The notes under the pieces are model-generated. The model was given only the letters and a program-made list of their open reading frames with translations, searched no databases and was not told the DNA's origin. Source: Terribacillus saccharophilus (GTDB lineage Bacteria; Bacillota; Bacilli; Bacillales; Amphibacillaceae). Taken from it: a DNA stretch of 64,000 nucleotides. This document shows positions 36,452 to 45,079 of this stretch, piece by piece. Both the position numbers and the translations under genes were made by a program. Position 1 is the stretch's first letter; the number at the start of each line of letters is the position of its first letter. The stretch covers positions 186,001 through 250,000 of the forward strand of contig NZ_NPBJ01000004.1 of NCBI RefSeq assembly GCF_002272075.1, in the 5' to 3' direction.

Positions 36452-37546
36452 TTATCTTCTGCTTAAAGTATGATGACCGTTACGCAGGAATTGGCTTCTG
36501 GATCTGCGCATTGTTTCGATTCTCTCCTCAGCCATTCTATCAGCAGCAAGACTAGTCGGAATGTCATCACGTTTTGCAATTTCGAATACGCGCTGCAAGC
36601 TGTCATAGATTGTTTCTACTTTGCGAAGCGCACGCTCTCTGTTGTAGCCATGTAATTCATCCTCAACGTTGATAACACCGCCGGAGTTGATCACATAGTC
36701 AGGTGCATAAACGATACCGCGTTCGAACAGGATTTGTCCGTGATGTTCTTCTTTCAGCTGGTTGTTTGCAGCTCCAGCTACTACTTTCGCTTTCAACACA
36801 CGCAATGTATCGTCATTGATTACTGCGCCGAGAGCACAAGGAGCAAAGATATCACATTCAACACCGTAAATATCATCCGGGTCTACTGCAGTTGCTCCGA
36901 ATGCTTCAACTGCTTTCTGGACAGCTTCCTTGTTAATGTCAGTGACAATCAGTTTGGCACCCTCTGCATGAAGATGTTCACACAAAGCATAAGCAACATT
37001 TCCGATACCTTGTACAGCAATAGTCTTTCCTTCCAAGCTGTCATCACCGAATGCTTCTTTGGCCGACGCTTTAATTCCTTTGTATACGCCATAAGCTGTT
37101 ACTGGAGATGGGTTGCCTGATGAGCCAGATTCAGCAGAGATACCAGTTACGAAATCCGTTTCTGTATGGATAAGCTCCATATCCTCTACTGTCGTGCCAA
37201 CATCTTCTGCTGTGATGTAGCGGCCATTCAAAGATTGTACGTAACGGCCGAATGCGCGGAACATCGCTTCGTTTTTGTCTTTTTTCGGATCCCCGATAAT
37301 AACAGTCTTTCCTCCGCCAAGATTCAAACCTGCAGCAGCATTTTTATACGTCATACCTTTTGCCAGTCGCAGTGCATCGACGATTGCCTCTTCTTCTGTT
37401 GCGTATGTCCACATTCTTGTGCCGCCAAGAGCCGGACCGAGTGTTGTGTCATGGATTGCGATGATTGCTTTCAAACCGGATTCTTTATCCTGGCAAAGGA
37501 CTAGCTGTTCATAATCGTATTGTTCCAACGTTTCAAAGATTTTCAT
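36452..37546 (-). CDS. bcd: Leucine (branched-chain amino acid) dehydrogenase
   Basis: A 364-residue NAD-dependent dehydrogenase that deaminates Leu, Val and Ile to keto acids. The substrate-binding [10 protein letters not shown] and catalytic lysines in [22 protein letters not shown] are followed by the NAD motif [16 protein letters not shown]. The start at 37546 has AGGAGG before it, and that site overlaps the last codons of ptb. Same length as the B. subtilis enzyme. Confidence 0.96.
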   Translation of the reverse strand: MKIFETLEQYDYEQLVLCQDKESGLKAIIAIHDTTLGPALGGTRMWTYATEEEAIVDALRLAKGMTYKNAAAGLNLGGGKTVIIGDPKKDKNEAMFRAFGRYVQSLNGRYITAEDVGTTVEDMELIHTETDFVTGISAESGSSGNPSPVTAYGVYKGIKASAKEAFGDDSLEGKTIAVQGIGNVAYALCEHLHAEGAKLIVTDINKEAVQKAVEAFGATAVDPDDIYGVECDIFAPCALGAVINDDTLRVLKAKVVAGAANNQLKEEHHGQILFERGIVYAPDYVINSGGVINVEDELHGYNRERALRKVETIYDSLQRVFEIAKRDDIPTSLAADRMAEERIETMRRSRSQFLRNGHHTLSRR

Positions 37547-37557
37547 CTTAATTCCTC

Positions 37558-38460
37558 CTAGGCAAGTGATGCTGCCGCTATTGCGAAGCATATTGCAAAA
37601 TATTTACTAGTGCTGTCGTCCGCACGTGATGTGAGGATAACAGGTGATTTTGTTCCGACAAGCAAGGAGGCACTTACAGCTCCTGCTGTATAGGTAAAGG
37701 ATTTATATAGCATATTTCCACTTTCAATTTCCGGGACCAATAGTATGTCTGCATCTCCCGCAACAGTTGAATCAATTTTTTTGATAGCAGCCGACTGTGC
37801 AGATAAAGCACTATCCAGTGCGAGCGGACCATCAATTTGACAATTTGTAACCTGCCCACGCTGCTGCATGACAGAAAGCAGCGCTGCGTCAGTCGTCGCC
37901 GGCATGGCAGAGTTCACTTTTTCAGTGGCGGCAAGTGCGGCGACTTTAGGTTCTGTGTGGAGCATCTTCGTGTAAACAGATACGGCGTTATCTAAGATTT
38001 TCCTCTTCAACTCTAAGGACGGTGCGATATTAATACCTGCATCCGTCAAGAAAAGCAACTTATGATAAGACGGAATATCAAAGATAGCGAGCTGCGACAG
38101 GATGCTGCCTGGCTTGAGCATCGTTTTATCCTTCAATATCTTACCCGCCAAGACATCTGTGCTGACAATTCCTTTCATCAGCATTTCCGCCTTGCCTGAT
38201 TTCCAGGCTTCTATCGCCATATCTGCGGCTCTGTCTGCGGATGGTGCGTGGATGCACGTAATTTTATCTTCTGTCAGCTGTTCTTCCTTCATAAACTGCT
38301 TCAGCCGATCAATATCTCCATACAGCAGAAATGTTGCCATCTGCTGATCCGCCGCTTTCTTTACTGCCTTAAGAATGGAAGGGTCATCTGAAGCTGCTAT
38401 TGCAATAGTAAAACCCTGCTTCGCAGCTGCCATTTTTTCAAGAGCGGTAAACTTATGCAT
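37558..38460 (-). CDS. ptb: Phosphate butyryltransferase
   Basis: A 300-residue enzyme of the phosphate acetyl/butyryltransferase family, swapping CoA for phosphate on butyryl- and branched acyl-Co[33 protein letters not shown] and [19 protein letters not shown] are typical. It starts only 18 bases after bkdR. In B. subtilis this is where the sigma-L promoter acts; no -12/-24 element was found here. Confidence 0.93.
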   Translation of the reverse strand: MHKFTALEKMAAAKQGFTIAIAASDDPSILKAVKKAADQQMATFLLYGDIDRLKQFMKEEQLTEDKITCIHAPSADRAADMAIEAWKSGKAEMLMKGIVSTDVLAGKILKDKTMLKPGSILSQLAIFDIPSYHKLLFLTDAGINIAPSLELKRKILDNAVSVYTKMLHTEPKVAALAATEKVNSAMPATTDAALLSVMQQRGQVTNCQIDGPLALDSALSAQSAAIKKIDSTVAGDADILLVPEIESGNMLYKSFTYTAGAVSASLLVGTKSPVILTSRADDSTSKYFAICFAIAAASLA

Positions 38461-38478
38461 CGTATTCTTCCTTCCCCA

Positions 38479-40491
38479 TTATGAAAAATCTTGCATGCCA
38501 CTTCTATCAAAATCATATTTATCCATCTTATAGTAAAGATTACGAATCGACACTCCAAGCTGATCTGCCGTCGCTTTTTTATTAAAGTCGTTCGCCCGAA
38601 GAGCTGATTCAATCAGCTGCTTCTCTAAGTTCTCCACCTGTTCCTGTAAAGTGCCCGCTAAGAATTGCTGATCCAAGGATGAAATCTGCAGATGCTTCGG
38701 TTGGATAATATGTTCCGTCTTTTCCAGGAATGTCATTGCTTGGGCTATTGTTGTTTCCAGCTCTTTCACATTATGGGACCATTTCTTATCTTTCAATACA
38801 CTTATTGATGCTTCAGAAACAGATTGAACAGAACATTGCAGCAGCTGATTCTGCTTGTGGACAATTGTGGATAACAGTCCTTCGAAATCTTTCATCCGCT
38901 CAACTAAAGCTGGTATATAGATTGTTATACGCTTTAGCCTCTCGAAGAACGGTTCATAAAATCGTTTTTCGAAAACCGCGCGTTCTAAAGGATGACGCGC
39001 ACTAACTATTATCCGAACATCCACTTGTTTCAATTTCCCGGAGGTGAGCTGCAGTTTACCTGTAGTCATGAAGTCTGAAAGCTTTTCCTGGACACGAATC
39101 GGCATACCATCTATATCATCCAGAAACAGTGTGCCGCCGTCACTTTTTTCAATCATTCCAGTAGTGTGATTGTTGCGCAGTGATCCGAATAGCTGTTTTT
39201 CTAAACTTTCTTCATCACCAACTGCACAATCGACTCGGATAAACGGCCGATGGCGTCGTTTACTTTCATTATGGATAATAGCAGCAAACATACCCTTGCC
39301 TACACCTGCATCCCCTCGCAGTAGACACGGCGCATCTGCATTTACAGCGAATTTGACTTGTTCAAGTGTGACTTGCATCGTTTCCGATTCAGATATAACA
39401 TCATTCAGCGTGTATTTATTTTCCAGACTGCGGATAATCTTTCGGGCTCGTTGCACTTCATCCTGCAATTCGTGCAGTTCAGAGATATCATGTAGGACAC
39501 CAACACTTCCGCGAAGCTTTCCATCGACAATGATCGGCGCCGCATTGACCATCATTTCTTTACCGTGTTTCCCGACACGCAACCGAGCACCAGTGGCTGG
39601 TCTGCGCGTCCGAAGAACCTGCATATGCAAGCTCTCCCCTTCCATGATATCCGTCACCGCCGGTTTCCCGACTATCTGCTCAGAAGTGTATCCGGTTAGC
39701 CGTGTATAAGCAGGATTGACAATCAGACCAATACCATTCTCGTCTACTACACTGATTGCCTCCTGCGAGGAATCAATAATCGCTTCCAACATTGACTTCA
39801 CTTCTCTGGCATCTGTAAGTTTTTCTGCTAAAGCAACGATATCAATTGTTTTCTTCATTACACTAAAAGCACCAGTTACTTCCTCTTGGTCATTTTCCAT
39901 CGGAGCACAGGTATAGACAATCTCAATACCGGAAGGAAGTCTTAGCTGTTCATCCACGTAACGCTCTCTTTTTCGAATAGTCTCAGGCAGCCTCGAGTCA
40001 GGCAGAACATACGTAATCGGCTGTCCTATCAGTTGGTGTTTCTTGCTGCCAAGCAGTTTTTCGGCTGCTTCGTTTATATATATAATCTCGTCCTGGCGAT
40101 TGACGCACAGGACCCCCTCATGCAAGTACTCCAGCGTTTTACTGCGAAACTGCTGGTTATTATATGTAGAAGTTTTCTCTGTCTCTTCTTGAGATGCGAA
40201 TGCTAGCATCAGATGTGCGCTTTGTCCGGATATGATTTCCGCTTTGCAGGAAGTCGGTTCAAGGTAGTCTGTTAATCTTTCTGAAGTTTCCAGCACAAAG
40301 TCGACGTGATCAAGCGATTCCGCCGTCACGTCTTTCCAGAGAGGAATATCTAATCGTTCAGCTTGATATTTCACGATTGCACTAGGCTGTTTGACTAGCA
40401 TTCCGACTATCCGAAAGCCTTTTTTCCGTTGGAACAATTTAATAAATTCAACTGCTTCTTCCCCTGCTCCAACAATAAGTAATTGTTTCAA
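38479..40491 (-). CDS. bkdR: BkdR-type PAS/AAA+ regulator of the bkd operon, GAFTGA loop missing
   Basis: A ~670-residue transcription factor. An N-terminal Rossmann-like domain (LKQLLIVGAGEEAVEF) is followed by two PAS domains (~115-210, ~235-345), an AAA+ domain (~365-600) and a Fis-type HTH (ANDFNKKATADQLGVSIRNL). This is the BkdR layout. Walker A (RGDAGVGKG, ~393-400) and Walker B (GGTLFLDDID) are intact, but where GAFTGA should be the protein reads SLRNNHTTG, and the usual WPGNVREL is WSHNVKEL. Contact with sigma-54 therefore looks lost. The TTG at 40491 is chosen because the product then begins MKQLLIVGAG and AGGATGTGA lies upstream. Confidence 0.85.
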   Translation of the reverse strand: MKQLLIVGAGEEAVEFIKLFQRKKGFRIVGMLVKQPSAIVKYQAERLDIPLWKDVTAESLDHVDFVLETSERLTDYLEPTSCKAEIISGQSAHLMLAFASQEETEKTSTYNNQQFRSKTLEYLHEGVLCVNRQDEIIYINEAAEKLLGSKKHQLIGQPITYVLPDSRLPETIRKRERYVDEQLRLPSGIEIVYTCAPMENDQEEVTGAFSVMKKTIDIVALAEKLTDAREVKSMLEAIIDSSQEAISVVDENGIGLIVNPAYTRLTGYTSEQIVGKPAVTDIMEGESLHMQVLRTRRPATGARLRVGKHGKEMMVNAAPIIVDGKLRGSVGVLHDISELHELQDEVQRARKIIRSLENKYTLNDVISESETMQVTLEQVKFAVNADAPCLLRGDAGVGKGMFAAIIHNESKRRHRPFIRVDCAVGDEESLEKQLFGSLRNNHTTGMIEKSDGGTLFLDDIDGMPIRVQEKLSDFMTTGKLQLTSGKLKQVDVRIIVSARHPLERAVFEKRFYEPFFERLKRITIYIPALVERMKDFEGLLSTIVHKQNQLLQCSVQSVSEASISVLKDKKWSHNVKELETTIAQAMTFLEKTEHIIQPKHLQISSLDQQFLAGTLQEQVENLEKQLIESALRANDFNKKATADQLGVSIRNLYYKMDKYDFDRSGMQDFS

Positions 40492-41257
40492 TATAATCAC
40501 ATCCTGCAAAGTTTTGCACATATATAGCGTAAACTAGTCTGCAGAAATTAGCAATAATAAGATTTTTGACATGCAAGGAGTGACTATTTCATCTAATATC
40601 TTTCTTAACTATACCTCTTATCTTCCCTTCACGCTCATAGAGTTCTCTGAGGAAATTCATATGCAAATAGGCAGAAGTTGAGGACTCTCAGATGATTGAA
40701 CACAACCTTACTACAGAGGATAACTCCAACTATATATGTGTGCATTATTTCGTAGTTGGTTCTGCAAAGAATTTCATTTATAAAACAGGAAACAAGGTTT
40801 CATTTGATACACTCGCCTATTTAAAAAATCACCTTGCATCCATAACGCTATCCAAGTTATCAATTTTAACCTGTAGCTCTATGTCCTTCATTGCATCAAA
40901 CAGCATAAAGTTCGTATTCTCTTACAGGATTACCAATGCACAATAAATCGAAACATTTTCAAGTATCAGTCCTCTGAATAATAGAAAATACCTTCTTTTT
41001 TCTGCAGATAGAAGCGTCGGTGTAAGGGGCAATATCGCAGAACTGATCTACAGCTCTACTCGTTATATGTACAATCAGATTATCGAGCTAAGCTTTAGCA
41101 GACTGGAACGTTCATTCTTGGGGATTTAGAGGAATTGACGTGCAAAGAAGTAATAGAAACCCCTTCCAAAAGATTGAAAGCACTTTTACACTATTGCTAT
41201 AAGGGTACCTGAAAGCAGAAAAAGGAGTCTAGGAGACAGCAGTTCTATAGATTTAAA
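40492..41257. other. Long intergenic region with no confident gene
   Basis: About 770 bases between bkdR and the lysC terminator, AT-rich compared with the flanks. A plus-strand frame at about 40954-41130 reads through ~55 codons including DRSVGVRGNIAELIYSS and is not recognised. A plus-strand open frame at 40692-40946 and a minus-strand stretch with FMLFDAMKDIELQVKID are also open but lack ribosome sites. It may hold remnants of lost genes plus the bkdR promoter; nothing more can be supported. Confidence 0.5.
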
Positions 41258-41298
41258 GTTAAAAATCCGGACAACGTCGGAAAAGACGCTGCCCGGAT
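41258..41298 (-). terminator. Terminator of lysC
   Basis: On the minus strand, ATCCGGGCAGCGTC pairs over 14 positions (two G-U) with GACGTTGTCCGGAT, loop TTTTCC, followed by TTTTAACTTT. Confidence 0.92.
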
Positions 41299-41301
41299 GC
41301 T

Positions 41302-42651
41302 TTATTTCTGGAAAAATGCTGTATACAAAGATTGCACTGCTTCATTGATTTGACGTGCTTTGACACCGAACATCAACGATACTTCTGAGGATCCTTGGTT
41401 GATCATTTCGATGTTCACATTTGCATCAGTAAATGCTTTTGTAGCTGTGCTGGATACACCAATTGTCTCGATCATTCCTTCACCAACAATCATGATCATG
41501 GCCAACTCACGGTCAATCGATACTTGATCCGCTTGCAGTTCTTCTTTTAGTCTGCGAACGACAATTGCTTCTTTGTCAGGCGGCAGCTGGCTTTCACGGA
41601 GAATTACGCTCATATCGTCGATTCCGGATGGTGCATGCTCGAAGGATATATTCTCTTCTTCAAGTATTTGCAGCAGTTTCCGTCCGAACCCTAGCTCACG
41701 GTTCATTAAGTACTTGCTGATATAGATACTCAAGAAGCCTGTATCACTGGCGATTCCGATGACTGGATTACCGGATACTTCCCTTTCGGCCACGATCATC
41801 GTACCAGGTGCAGAAGGATTGTTTGTATTTTTCACACATACTGGTATTTTTGCTTGGAAGGCCGGAATAAGTGCTTCATCATGGAAGACAGAGAAGCCTG
41901 CATAAGACAACTCTCGCATTTCCCGGTATGTCAGCGTGTTGATCTCTTTTGGATTATCGACAATATTAGGATTTACACTGTAAACGCTATCTACATCAGT
42001 GAAGTTCTCATATAAAGAAGCTTTCACGCCTGCGCTTACGATAGAACCAGTAATATCCGACCCACCTCTTGGGAATGTTGCTAGCTTCCCTTCTTTTGTG
42101 TAGCCAAAGAAGCCCGGAATGACAAGTACTCCATCACGGTCGCGCAGTTTGTATAAAAGCTCGAAGCTCTCATCCAATATTCGCGCACCGCCTAATTCCT
42201 CTCTTACAAGCAAACCTGCTTCTTGAGGATTCACATAGGCTGCCTGCACACCTAATTTATTTAGATAAGCACTGAATACTTTGGCAAGAGAATCTTCCCC
42301 TGTCGCCTTCAACGCATCCATCTTATTAACTGCAGGGATTGAATCGGCCAGGATACCCTTCAGTTGATCCGCTATTTGCTCAACTAAATGATTATCGAGC
42401 TCTAGTTCTTCAACAATAGATCGGAAACGTGACAGAACTTTTTCTACCTGTGTACTGACGTCTTCCCCTTTGCTATGTGCTTCTCCTATAGCAATAAGTA
42501 AATCCGTTACCTTAGTATCCGCTTTGTCGCGTTTACCGGGCGCAGAAACGACGATGATTTTCCGCTCCTGATCAGCTTTCACGATTTGTGCTACTTTGCG
42601 GAGCTGTTCCGCGCTTGCTACTGAACTACCACCAAATTTTGCTACCTTCAT
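41302..42651 (-). CDS. Aspartokinase (class III-like, YclM/ThrD type)
   Basis: A 449-residue aspartate kinase, first step of the lysine, threonine and methionine pathways. KVAKFGGSSVASAEQLRKVA is the kinase start, TFPRGGSDITGSIV the substrate region and AHCGAC-like elements are absent, as expected. Two C-terminal ACT domains (GFLSIYISKYLMNRELGF and MIMIVGEGMIETIGVS) give allosteric feedback. Length and sequence fit B. subtilis YclM (aspartokinase III, Lys+Thr responsive), not the alpha/beta LysC. GGAGAGAGAC precedes the ATG. No lysine riboswitch is visible upstream, unlike LysC of B. subtilis. Confidence 0.9.
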   Translation of the reverse strand: MKVAKFGGSSVASAEQLRKVAQIVKADQERKIIVVSAPGKRDKADTKVTDLLIAIGEAHSKGEDVSTQVEKVLSRFRSIVEELELDNHLVEQIADQLKGILADSIPAVNKMDALKATGEDSLAKVFSAYLNKLGVQAAYVNPQEAGLLVREELGGARILDESFELLYKLRDRDGVLVIPGFFGYTKEGKLATFPRGGSDITGSIVSAGVKASLYENFTDVDSVYSVNPNIVDNPKEINTLTYREMRELSYAGFSVFHDEALIPAFQAKIPVCVKNTNNPSAPGTMIVAEREVSGNPVIGIASDTGFLSIYISKYLMNRELGFGRKLLQILEEENISFEHAPSGIDDMSVILRESQLPPDKEAIVVRRLKEELQADQVSIDRELAMIMIVGEGMIETIGVSSTATKAFTDANVNIEMINQGSSEVSLMFGVKARQINEAVQSLYTAFFQK

Positions 42652-42757
42652 GTGTCTCTCTCCATTACGCTTTTTCTTTACTTAGGTAAAATAGTATCAC
42701 AGAGTTTCTTCTGCTGGCTAGATGAAAGACATAATTTTGAGAAAAAAGTGACTATAT

Positions 42758-42787
42758 TAGTTAACATAATATAAATATGGTTAACTA
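42758..42787. repeat. AT-rich inverted repeat between the isomerase-like gene and lysC
   Basis: TAGTTAAC (42758-42765) and GTTAACTA (42780-42787) are perfect 8-bp arms around a 14-base A/T spacer; the symmetry extends outwards to 15-bp arms with two mismatches. On the minus strand a T-run follows three bases later, so it may be the terminator of the isomerase-like gene, or an operator for lysC. Confidence 0.65.
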
Positions 42788-42833
42788 GTGTAGTCGATTG
42801 TGTTAAAATATAGCAATTCCGAAGGTTAAAAAA

Positions 42834-44309
42834 TCATAGAATGACGTAATCTACATCAAGAAGTATGGATATCTTCTCCAGTTGAGAAGCAATATGGCCG
42901 ACTGCCAGTGCACAATGATGCGTCGGTGCTTCCTTAAACCATCTTTTCATATAAGCATCCGGATGCTCTTCGAAGCTGACATGTGTCTGTGTATTTCCAA
43001 TTTGCATGATTGGACCATCTATTGCTTTTCCTTCACTGATAATGAATTTTACTTTCCCTTCCACTGTCTGGGTGACATTCAATGTTGTAACCGGACCGGC
43101 TTTCACCTTCGCTTCCACTGCCACACCAGATCCCTGCTTTCCATGATATAGTCCCATTCCACGCAATATAGGCTTATCCTTTGCTATAGCTATATGGAAA
43201 GGACCATCATGACCAAGCAATATCGTTCCTTCTACGTAGTCCGTGAGCACAATTTCAGCAAAACTGCCGCCTGCATCGAGTAAGTCGCAGATTTTCATTG
43301 CAATATTTGTTTTTAAGTCACCTTCTCCAGCACATGGAATATGTTTAGCTGTCAGCAGACTGTTGCCGACAATCATTCCTGCCTGCAATGCTTCTTCCTC
43401 ACTGCCTGGCGCACCATGATAATAATAAGTTAAAGCAGCTAAATTCCTTTGATTAGCGAGCTGTTCCTCCGCTGCAGCCACTTTTGCAGCCCAATTCATT
43501 TGTTTTTCTGTCGGTTTCTTAGCAATTGGGTCACTGTGCGAATCGTCACTGATTGTAAACACATTCTCTATTTCGGCCCGTTTTGTCTCCACCTCTTCTT
43601 CCGACACTTGCTCTAATTGTTCTTTTAAGTCCCCAATTTCTAATACATCTACATGGATGCCCAGCTGTGACTGCAACATAGTAAAGTCACTGTACATATC
43701 CAGCATGCCGCTGTATGTGTTTCCGAGAAAACCAAAATTACTATATTGGAGACTGTTCCTCACAGACGCGGCAACGGTCCATTCTTTGATCTGCTCCCAA
43801 GCGGCAATTGTCTCCGGTTCCTCCGCTGTCACTTCATTTGCTATAGAAACAGATGGAGTTTCCCTGAGTCCAAGCAAACCATTCACAACATGATATGGGA
43901 TGTTTGCTCGATGACATGCATTTGCAAACTCAGGTACTGGACAAGCGCCACAATGTGCGAGCCATTCCTCAGTAGACGTTTCTGCATAATTGATTTGGCG
44001 AGTCGGCTGGAGATTGAGGAAAATGACTGGAACCGAACACATTCGATGAATCGGCAGAATGGAAGCACTCGTACAATAAGTTGCTGCATGACAGAAAATA
44101 AGATCTACCTGCTCCTTTTGAAAGTATTCTCCAGCCGTCCTTCCAGCTTGCTCAGAGTCTACCAGACCAAAATTGCATACATCTGCCCATTGCTCAATCT
44201 GGTATCTTACATGCTGGTTATATCCTAACAAACGTTCCTTCAAGGAATGAAACTGATCCCAATAAGCCTCCAACCCTACAGAATATAAGCCAATTTTCGC
44301 TTTCCTCAT
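42834..44309 (-). CDS. L-fucose/L-arabinose isomerase-family protein, substrate unknown
   Basis: A 491-residue protein of the L-fucose/L-arabinose isomerase superfamily. The N-terminal domain starts AKIGLYSVGLEAYWDQFHSL; the C-terminal barrel carries GEGDLKTNIAMKICDLL, VLTDYVEGTILLGHDGPF and HHCALAVGHIASQLEKI, which hold acidic and histidine residues at places where family members bind the metal. It is not close to AraA, FucI or RhaA. It is a single-gene unit with AGGAGG before the ATG and a perfect cre site 60 bases upstream, so it looks like a catabolite-repressed sugar isomerase. No kinase or aldolase partner is adjacent. Confidence 0.7.
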   Translation of the reverse strand: MRKAKIGLYSVGLEAYWDQFHSLKERLLGYNQHVRYQIEQWADVCNFGLVDSEQAGRTAGEYFQKEQVDLIFCHAATYCTSASILPIHRMCSVPVIFLNLQPTRQINYAETSTEEWLAHCGACPVPEFANACHRANIPYHVVNGLLGLRETPSVSIANEVTAEEPETIAAWEQIKEWTVAASVRNSLQYSNFGFLGNTYSGMLDMYSDFTMLQSQLGIHVDVLEIGDLKEQLEQVSEEEVETKRAEIENVFTISDDSHSDPIAKKPTEKQMNWAAKVAAAEEQLANQRNLAALTYYYHGAPGSEEEALQAGMIVGNSLLTAKHIPCAGEGDLKTNIAMKICDLLDAGGSFAEIVLTDYVEGTILLGHDGPFHIAIAKDKPILRGMGLYHGKQGSGVAVEAKVKAGPVTTLNVTQTVEGKVKFIISEGKAIDGPIMQIGNTQTHVSFEEHPDAYMKRWFKEAPTHHCALAVGHIASQLEKISILLDVDYVIL

Positions 44310-44352
44310 ATACTCTCCTCCTAAAGGACGTTGAATACTATCCTCCGTCTAG

Positions 44353-44368
44353 TTAATCTTCAGATTAA
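44353..44368. promoter_or_regulatory. Palindrome abutting the cre site
   Basis: TTAATCT-TC-AGATTAA: two perfect 7-bp arms with a 2-base centre, ending one base before the cre. The compact symmetry is that of a repressor operator; its regulator is unknown. Confidence 0.5.
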
Positions 44369-44382
44369 TGATACCGCTTTCA
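44369..44382 (-). promoter_or_regulatory. cre site (CcpA) upstream of the isomerase-like gene
   Basis: On the minus strand TGAAAGCGGTATCA fits TGWAANCGNTNWCA at all fixed positions. Confidence 0.75.
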
Positions 44383-44441
44383 AATTGCATCGCCAGTCCT
44401 TTGAGCTAGCTGAATCTTTTTCCGGTCTTCAGTCATTATGA

Positions 44442-44864
44442 TTATTCTGGATACATTTCTCTTAGAAAGGCGACTGAGTCTGTTATTAATTGTTTCAAGA
44501 CGTTTTCATCAATATCTGCTGTTTTATTAATATACACACATGCCTTCCCGGTCTTATGCTTACCCAGTTTCTGCAAGCGCTCTTCTCTATTTGTTTCACC
44601 TGGTGCCAGATAGAGACTGATATTGGCTTTTCTCGGCGAAAACCCGACAAGCGGTGCGTCTCCTTCGTGTCCGGTTGCATATCGATAGTGATAAGAACCA
44701 AAACCAATGATGCTCGCTCCCCACATTTTGGCTTCATGGCCCGTTGTCTCTGTAAAAATATCAAGAAGCTTATATGCATCTTCTCGTTTTTTAGGATTCT
44801 CCACAGCTTCAATAAAATCTAGCACACTATTGTCTGTTTCCTTTGTCTTTAGTTCATATCCCAA
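44442..44864 (-). CDS. DUF1801 (YdhG-like) protein
   Basis: A 140-residue cytoplasmic protein. EDAYKLLDIFTETTGHEAKMWG, IIGFGSYHYRYATGHEGD, VGFSPRKANISLYL and GKACVYINK form the DUF1801 pattern; function unknown. Start is TTG with AGGAGG seven bases upstream. It stands between the rhamnose ABC operon and the isomerase-like gene, 130 bases before the latter, with no obvious functional link. Confidence 0.82.
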   Translation of the reverse strand: MGYELKTKETDNSVLDFIEAVENPKKREDAYKLLDIFTETTGHEAKMWGASIIGFGSYHYRYATGHEGDAPLVGFSPRKANISLYLAPGETNREERLQKLGKHKTGKACVYINKTADIDENVLKQLITDSVAFLREMYPE

Positions 44865-45040
44865 TTATTTTCCTCCTCTATTGCAGATTACTTATTACAA
44901 AGGCTTCGAGACGGTCTTAATCAATAGTCGGCTCATTCATATGTTCGATAAACTTCCTTCTATGTCCTTTTTAAGGTTCATAGATATGTGATGAGAACAT
45001 AGCACCGCCAATCTTGTCATTTATTCTATGAATTGCTATG

Positions 45041-45068
45041 AAAAAACCAGGGATTAAAAACTCCCCGG
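45041..45068 (-). terminator. Terminator of the rhamnose ABC operon
   Basis: On the minus strand CCGGGGA pairs with TCCCTGG (one G-U), followed by six Ts. Confidence 0.8.
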
Positions 45069-45079
45069 CAGTTTTACTA

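Noticed and set aside
38495-38520. TGGCAT resembling a sigma-54 -24 element before ptb
   Set aside because: The -12 GC dinucleotide is missing at the required spacing, and the bases encode the conserved end of bkdR.
40692-40946. 84-codon plus-strand frame in the bkdR-lysC gap
   Set aside because: No Shine-Dalgarno sequence, composition unlike its neighbours and no recognisable motif; kept only as part of the intergenic description.
42652-42833. Lysine riboswitch before the aspartokinase gene
   Set aside because: No conserved L-box sequence; the enzyme is of the YclM type, which is not riboswitch-controlled in B. subtilis.
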